Positions 59,489 through 64,000 of a stretch of 64,000 nucleotides of DNA are shown here, piece after piece. Both the position numbers and the translations under genes were made by a program. The notes under the pieces are model-generated. The model did not search any database, was not told where the DNA came from, and saw nothing but the letters and a program-made list of their open reading frames with translations. Location of the stretch: NCBI RefSeq assembly GCF_963676325.1, contig NZ_OY781099.1, forward strand, positions 1,674,001 to 1,738,000, read 5' to 3'. How positions within the stretch are numbered: the first letter of the stretch is position 1; every line of letters begins with the position of its first letter. This DNA comes from an uncultured Bacteroides sp. GTDB taxonomy: Bacteria > Bacteroidota > Bacteroidia > Bacteroidales > Bacteroidaceae.

Positions 59489-61705
59489 TTATTCAGTCAT
59501 TCTTGGTAAATTGAAACGTATTCCTACATAAAACTTGCTGCCGTGTTGCACTGGGCCCCATATCATTGTGGAATCAAAATTAGGTCCGTAAGGATCATTG
59601 GCAGCAATGATAGGATTCTTCTGTGTAAAGCCAGTCAGATTCTCAGCTCCGGCATAGATTGAACCTAAACGGAAGAAGCGGGTAATCTGTGCATTTAATT
59701 GCGGATAACCTTTATAACGCTCATTCCACGATGGTGTTCCGTCTGCATTAGTGTAAGGTGATGGCATACGTCCGCCACCGTTAAACTGTAGGGTTGTGTC
59801 GAACTGCCATATCTTCAACGGTGTTTGATAAGAAGCCGTAATCAGTCCTTTGTATTTCCCGGTCAGCGGCTTTTCTTTTAATATTCCGTTGTAGGTAGTC
59901 TTCACATCTGTCATACGATAAGCTGCAGTAAGAGTAAAACCTTTGAAGAAAGGGTAGGAGGCTTCCACCTGGAAGTTTTTTGCATACGATTTCCCGTCGA
60001 GGTTATAAAAGCTCACAGCGTGAGGATCTGTATCCATATCGGCTACCACTTGCTTAACAAAGTTGGTATAATAATATTCTGTATTAATGTTCAGCGTTTT
60101 GCCGGCTATAGGCAGATAAAACGATGCGCTGGCTCCGTAATTCCACGCTTCTTCCTGATTCAGATTATCGGCAATATTCACATTACGACTGCTTGCAAGA
60201 AGGTAATTGTTTTCGGCAAGCACATGGTTGTTGCGATATCCCTTTCCGGCAGAAAGACGGAAGTTGACGTACTCATTCATATTATACTTGACGTGTGCAC
60301 GTGGAGTAACAAAGAATCCGTACTGACTGCTGTAATCACCTCTAAGTCCCGCCATCAAAGTCCACTTTTCTGAAGGAGTATAAGTGTATTGCGCATAAGC
60401 TCCCGAAACAGCTTCTTCTGTGAAATCGCTCGATTTGCCCAAAGAAACATCGTGAGTCAGTCTGTAATCCTGATCATAAGAATCATAGTTGAAACTTAAT
60501 CCTGTAGAAAGATTATGCTTCTTTGTGAAATCTGTCTCAAACAAAAGAGATGCATATCCGTTTTTCTGATTTACATCATAGAGTTTTCTTCCGAAATATG
60601 AATCCTGATTATGTACACTTCCCGAAAGAATCAAAGCTATACTGCTGTTCTTCTTCGGATCAAGGATAAATGCATTCTTGGCAAACAGTTCCACGCGGTC
60701 TGTATTAATCCCTATTCTATATGGATTGCTAACATCACTCATCTGTCCGCTGACTCTTTTCTCACTCAATCCTTTGATTCCTGCCTGAAGCATGTAGTTG
60801 CCATTGTGATATGCCCAGCGGTTCTGTAAGTTATATTGCTCCATGGTGGGAGAGTCATTGAATCCGTCGTGGTTATCATCCCGCTGCATAGTTTCATTTT
60901 CATAATGAGCAAACACCATTGTGCTCAGGTTCTTGTTCAGCAATACGGAAGCATCACTGTTGGCTTCAATACGTCCCATGGAATTTCCGTATAGATTGGC
61001 TGAAACAAAATCGGCAGTCTGTGGCTTTTTATATTCCACATTAATCTGTCCCGTAATTGCTTCGTACCCGTTCTTTACAGAACTGGTTCCTTTGGATACC
61101 TGAATGCTCTGCATCCACGGTCCGGGAATGTATCCCAGTCCGTAAGGCGATGCAGCTCCGCGAAAGTTAGGGATGTTTTCAGTAAGCATCTGCACGTAAG
61201 TACCCGACAAACCAAGTAACTTAATCTGTTTGGCACCTGTAGCCGCGTCACTATATGATACATCTACCGAAGGATTTGTTTCAAAACTCTCACCCAGATT
61301 ACAGCAAGCAGCACGAAGCAACTCAGTAGAGGTGATGGTTTGTGAGTTCAGAATGCCGGCTCTTGATTGTATCAATCCTAGTTTCCTGCCGGTAACCTGA
61401 ACTTCCTTTAATTCAATGCCCGGTTTGAGCTTTATTTCTAAAGGAGGAACAGTACCAGAAGATACTTTTACTGTTACTTGCTCATAACCGATAAAGCTTA
61501 CAACAAGTTCTTTACTGCCTTTTACTGATTTTATTTCGAATTTGCCGTTGACATCGGTTGTGGTTCCAACGGTACTATTTTTCCACGCAACGGTTGCCCC
61601 AATTACATGTTCCCCATCTGTATCGGAGACTGTTCCTGTAACGGACTGTTGCGCATAACTGCTCGTGGCCATTATAGCCATGAGTAATGCGATATATATT
61701 TTCAT
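59489..61705 (-). CDS. TonB-dependent outer-membrane receptor, metal cluster
   Basis: 738 residues. Signal peptide (ATSSYAQ), then a carboxypeptidase-D-like regulatory domain (VTGTVSDTDGEHVIGATVAW, ~20-100), a plug domain (~115-230), and a 22-strand-type barrel ending FYVGIRFNLPRM. The plug contains an unusual Cys-Cys pair (LLRAACCNLGESFETNPSVD). TonB receptors take up bound nutrients or metal complexes. This one sits among HMA, Cys/His-rich and CusB-like genes, with no SusD partner, so a metal or metal-chelate substrate is inferred. Confidence 0.9.
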   Translation of the reverse strand: MKIYIALLMAIMATSSYAQQSVTGTVSDTDGEHVIGATVAWKNSTVGTTTDVNGKFEIKSVKGSKELVVSFIGYEQVTVKVSSGTVPPLEIKLKPGIELKEVQVTGRKLGLIQSRAGILNSQTITSTELLRAACCNLGESFETNPSVDVSYSDAATGAKQIKLLGLSGTYVQMLTENIPNFRGAASPYGLGYIPGPWMQSIQVSKGTSSVKNGYEAITGQINVEYKKPQTADFVSANLYGNSMGRIEANSDASVLLNKNLSTMVFAHYENETMQRDDNHDGFNDSPTMEQYNLQNRWAYHNGNYMLQAGIKGLSEKRVSGQMSDVSNPYRIGINTDRVELFAKNAFILDPKKNSSIALILSGSVHNQDSYFGRKLYDVNQKNGYASLLFETDFTKKHNLSTGLSFNYDSYDQDYRLTHDVSLGKSSDFTEEAVSGAYAQYTYTPSEKWTLMAGLRGDYSSQYGFFVTPRAHVKYNMNEYVNFRLSAGKGYRNNHVLAENNYLLASSRNVNIADNLNQEEAWNYGASASFYLPIAGKTLNINTEYYYTNFVKQVVADMDTDPHAVSFYNLDGKSYAKNFQVEASYPFFKGFTLTAAYRMTDVKTTYNGILKEKPLTGKYKGLITASYQTPLKIWQFDTTLQFNGGGRMPSPYTNADGTPSWNERYKGYPQLNAQITRFFRLGSIYAGAENLTGFTQKNPIIAANDPYGPNFDSTMIWGPVQHGSKFYVGIRFNLPRMTE

Positions 61706-61793
61706 TATTTCTGTATTTCTGTGTATCTAAAGTTGATTTAATATCATAAACTCTTAACTGCCACAGTAAACCATGACAGCACGAAGCTGATAA

Positions 61794-62162
61794 TTAAATC
61801 ACTAATACACAAAAGAGGTTGAGGTAATGCCGCGAAGAATCGGGACCAGGCGGGAAGCCATAGTCGTCATTTAGTGTAACCTCAGGTTGAGATGGTTGAT
61901 AAGAATATGGAGAAAAGACGTCTGCAACCAGATTCAGAATAGGGGTAACAGAGATAGAGGCAGAAGCCTTCTCGAAATTACCAATCTTTAGAATCGTAGT
62001 TTTGTGGCAGTCGTGACCTTTACTACAGTCATGGCTTTTGCAACAAGACATTTTCATCTCTTGCTTTTGCTGGCAGCAATAGCTTGTAAGCGGTACTCCT
62101 GCGCCTATATAGACGAATGCCAGTAACAGCGTATAGATGAATATATTTTTTAGTTGTCTCAT
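61794..62162 (-). CDS. Small Cys/His-rich secreted protein of metal clusters (HYC_CC_PP-like)
   Basis: 122 residues from the ATG at 62162; the promoter box at 62184-62191 excludes the start at 62186. A hydrophobic N-terminus (IFIYTLLLAFVYIGAGV) exports it. The mature protein has SYCCQQKQEMKMSCCKSHDC then SKGHDCHKT, seven Cys with several His and Met residues, a likely soft-metal site. A conserved-looking DDYGFPPGPDSS and a hydrophobic C-terminus follow. This resembles a Bacteroidetes family that I recall as HYC_CC_PP; that name is from memory. Confidence 0.7.
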   Translation of the reverse strand: MRQLKNIFIYTLLLAFVYIGAGVPLTSYCCQQKQEMKMSCCKSHDCSKGHDCHKTTILKIGNFEKASASISVTPILNLVADVFSPYSYQPSQPEVTLNDDYGFPPGPDSSRHYLNLFCVLVI

Positions 62163-62183
62163 TGCAATCTGTGATATTGACTG

Positions 62184-62191
62184 CAAATATA
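62184..62191 (-). promoter_or_regulatory. Promoter -7 box of the Cys/His-rich gene
   Basis: The minus strand reads TATATTTG, an exact TAnnTTTG, 21 bp upstream of the start at 62162. It probably drives this gene, the TonB receptor and the two HMA genes. Confidence 0.55.
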
Positions 62192-62336
62192 ATAGATATT
62201 ACCTGATTTAGTTTTTCTTTTAACTTCTTTTATTTGATCCTAATTTCGTTTTTAAGAGGTTTCTGCCACCTGAATAACTGTTGGTAGTTACTTGACTAAA
62301 CATTATAAATTGCAGTATTGTTGGCATATTCAAGAC

Positions 62337-62400
62337 TATAATACCCCCGCGCTGTCTGGGTTTAATTTACATATAATCCAGACAACGCGGGGGTATTATA
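62337..62400. terminator. Long 23-bp hairpin in the metal cluster
   Basis: Arms at 62337-62359 and 62378-62400 pair over 23 bp with one mismatch (core ATACCCCCGCG with CGCGGGGGTAT) around an 18-nt loop. It lies 20 bp beyond the stop of the heavy-metal-binding gene on the minus strand. There is no T tract, so it may be an mRNA-stabilising or processing structure instead of a classical terminator. Confidence 0.55.
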
Positions 62401-62419
62401 CTTTGCATCATGCTATATT

Positions 62420-62749
62420 TTATTTCATAGGCATGTTTTTCATTTTTGGAGTATGTTTCATCTTTGTAGAATCCTTCATCATCTTCATAGTTCCTTTTTT
62501 CATTTCCTTCTTTTCTACCAATGTCATACCGCATTTTGGACATTTACCCGGTTTATCCATTACAACTTTAGGATGCATTGTACATGTATATTTCATAGCA
62601 TGATGCTTACTTGTTGTTGTGGTGGTGGTAGTTGTTGTAGTAGTGGTGGTCGTTTTCTTTTTATTCTGACCATAAGCACTATTAAAAGAAGAACCGCAAA
62701 AAACTAATCCTAAAACAAGAATTAGCGAATAAATTTTTTTTGTTTTCAT
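62420..62749 (-). CDS. Secreted heavy-metal-binding-domain protein with a poly-Thr stretch
   Basis: 109 residues. A signal peptide (ending NSAYGQ, ~28) is followed by KKK, fourteen consecutive Thr, and SKHH. Next is the heavy-metal-binding domain KYTCTMHPKVVMDKPGKCPK then CGMTLVEKK, with one upstream Cys/His and the CPKCGM site. This domain occurs at the start of CusB adaptors and copper P-type ATPases. The tail is Lys/Met-rich (MKKGTMKMMKDSTKMKHTPK), possibly offering Met ligands. Here it is a stand-alone periplasmic metal binder. Confidence 0.85.
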   Translation of the reverse strand: MKTKKIYSLILVLGLVFCGSSFNSAYGQNKKKTTTTTTTTTTTTTTSKHHAMKYTCTMHPKVVMDKPGKCPKCGMTLVEKKEMKKGTMKMMKDSTKMKHTPKMKNMPMK

Positions 62750-62816
62750 AATACATCATTTACAATTATTAATCACTTCTAAAAAAGCAGATCATTAGAC
62801 ATTTGTTTTAAAGAGA

Positions 62817-63203
62817 TCATAAAGATGAAATAACTCTCTTAAGTTTTTCTTTAACTTCTGTGGCAATATTTTCCAGACTTGAATTATCTATTGCCATCAT
62901 AGAAGCAACAGGATCAACCGCAGCTACTTCTATTTCATCTTTAGCTAGTTCCTGAATAATTACATTACAAGGGAGCATAGTTCCAACTTTGTCTTCGCAT
63001 TGCAATGCCTTATAGGCGAATGAAGGATTGCAAGCCCCTAAAATTTTATATCTTCTGAAATCTACATTCAATTTTTCTTTCAGTTTTTCATGTAAATTGA
63101 TTTCAGACAAGACACCAAAGCCTTCATTTTTTAATGACTCGATAACCTTGATTACCGCTTGATCAAAACTAATATTCAGTTTTTTACTAATGTAATATTT
63201 CAT
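62817..63203 (-). CDS. DUF302 domain protein
   Basis: 128 residues, no signal peptide. The DUF302 pattern is clear: SFDQAVIKVIESLKNEGFGV, then FRRYKILGACNPSFAYKALQ, then the metal-site-like IGTMLPCNVIIQE variant (VGTMLPCNVII) and VDPVASMMAI. DUF302 proteins have an unknown role and often sit in copper, silver or sulfur gene clusters. Its neighbours here fit that context. The adaptor gene precedes it by ~110 bp on the same strand. Confidence 0.88.
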   Translation of the reverse strand: MKYYISKKLNISFDQAVIKVIESLKNEGFGVLSEINLHEKLKEKLNVDFRRYKILGACNPSFAYKALQCEDKVGTMLPCNVIIQELAKDEIEVAAVDPVASMMAIDNSSLENIATEVKEKLKRVISSL

Positions 63204-63311
63204 TGCTTCATATTTAAGCCCTACATATAGATAACAATAACCTTAACTACTTTGATTTAGAAACTTACAAACTTTAACTGCATTGACATATTAAAAGCTC
63301 CATTTAACATT

Positions 63312-64000
63312 CTACATATCCATTCCTGGCATGCTGCTAGTTTTCTTTATTTTAGGTTCATCTTGATTCATCATGCTTTGCTTACCTTCCAACTGTGCAC
63401 TGGCATCAATAGAGAATGCTCCATTGGTTACAATTTCTTCTCCGGGCGCAAGTCCGCTCAGTACAACATAAGCTCCCGAAAGCGAAGGACCAAGTATTAT
63501 CTCCCGCATCATAAAAGTCGGAGTGGAAATTCCGGATACTTTGACATAAACAATAGAACGTTGCCCGGTCCATAATATCGCTGATTGTGGAATAACCAAC
63601 TGGTTTTTATATTGAGCCAAAGAAGCTCTTAGATTTCCAGTGACAAACATTTCCGGCTTTAATTTACCATCGTGATTGTTTAACTCCACTCTTACTCCGG
63701 CAGTGCGCGTGGAAGGGTTGATTAGAGGATCTATAAAAGAGATTGTTCCGGAAAAATGTTTTCCAGGAATTGCCTGAAGAGTGAAATCAACTTTACCACC
63801 TTGCTTTAAGAATGGCAAATCTCCCTCGTAAGCCTGAAAGACAGCCCACACACGAGATAAATCAGCTATCTGGAAAAGCACCGCGCCCTGATTAATATAA
63901 TCACCTTGATTTATTTGTTTTGCAATAACCTTGCCACTGGTAGTTGCATTTATCTCTACAGTTGGAGATACTTTACCAGATTTTTCTATTGCTGCTATTT
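63312..64000 (-). CDS. CusB-like RND efflux adaptor, C-terminal part (runs off the window)
   Basis: The frame stays open to the window end, so at least ~229 residues are present and the N-terminus is missing. It includes the second lipoyl-like half (TTSGKVIAKQINQGDYINQG), then a beta-barrel domain (LSRVWAVFQAYEGDLPFLKQ, GTISFIDPLINPSTRTAGVR). The membrane-proximal domain is ILWTGQRSIVYVKV through GLAPGEEIVTNGAFSIDASA, ending with a Met-rich PGMDM. This is the heavy-metal RND adaptor pattern. The permease and channel are expected beyond the edge. Confidence 0.88.
   Translation of the reverse strand, partial: IAAIEKSGKVSPTVEINATTSGKVIAKQINQGDYINQGAVLFQIADLSRVWAVFQAYEGDLPFLKQGGKVDFTLQAIPGKHFSGTISFIDPLINPSTRTAGVRVELNNHDGKLKPEMFVTGNLRASLAQYKNQLVIPQSAILWTGQRSIVYVKVSGISTPTFMMREIILGPSLSGAYVVLSGLAPGEEIVTNGAFSIDASAQLEGKQSMMNQDEPKIKKTSSMPGMDM

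Overview
The window looks like chromosomal DNA from a Bacteroidales bacterium, most likely Bacteroides. Signs are exact Bacteroides-type promoter elements (TTTG about 19-20 bp upstream of TAnnTTTG, for example before tRNA-His and the C1 peptidase), a BspA-like leucine-rich repeat protein, a TonB receptor with an N-terminal carboxypeptidase-D-like domain, a Rho factor with a long disordered insert, and a compact xylan operon of the kind known in Bacteroides and Prevotella. No species is claimed. No transposase, integrase or CRISPR array is visible.

Layout. 0-2.5 kb: end of a TPR gene, then an ECF sigma factor with an anti-sigma/beta-barrel fusion protein. 2.9-14.4 kb: housekeeping (RidA, FolC, PhoH-PIN, a HepT/MNT-type pair, GrpE-DnaJ, an ABC-F protein, an LRR protein, Tex). 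15-22.5 kb: a periplasmic 5'-nucleotidase with a free-Met-sulfoxide reductase, then a porin-FeoAB-Cys-rich iron operon, then a RIC-like hemerythrin with a LuxR regulator whose receiver is degenerate. 22.7-29.9 kb: Rho, MATE, Ffh, FolD, a CapA-like lipoprotein, tRNA-His. 30-31.3 kb: a repeat-dense non-coding block. 31.3-46 kb: a C1 peptidase, ThpR, lipoprotein, frameshifted carbonic anhydrase, SGNH esterase, MORN-repeat protein, isochorismatase-fold hydrolase and several unknowns. 46-53 kb: a TolC-MFP-RND-response regulator-histidine kinase efflux operon. 53.6-58.1 kb: a TlpA-like protein and a xylan-oligosaccharide operon (GPH symporter, GH10, GH43). 58.9-64 kb: a minus-strand metal-handling cluster (two HMA-fold proteins, TonB receptor, Cys/His-rich protein, heavy-metal-binding protein, DUF302 protein, CusB-like adaptor running off the window).

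The most unusual signal is non-coding. At four separate intergenic loci (about 2.76, 14.76, 30.16 and 58.5-58.7 kb) short imperfect palindromic words recur with centres 21-22 bp apart, close to two turns of the DNA helix. Each locus uses its own word (TGCGCA, ATTG..CAAT, TCCG..CGGA, GTC..GAC), and the 30-kb locus changes word while staying in phase. I know of no named element with this behaviour. Nearby are three copies of a ~165-bp terminal-inverted-repeat element separated by an identical 8-bp sequence, a possible decayed relative of it near position 382, a 347-bp nested inverted-repeat element, a 135-bp inverted-repeat element, and a 31-bp-period direct repeat.
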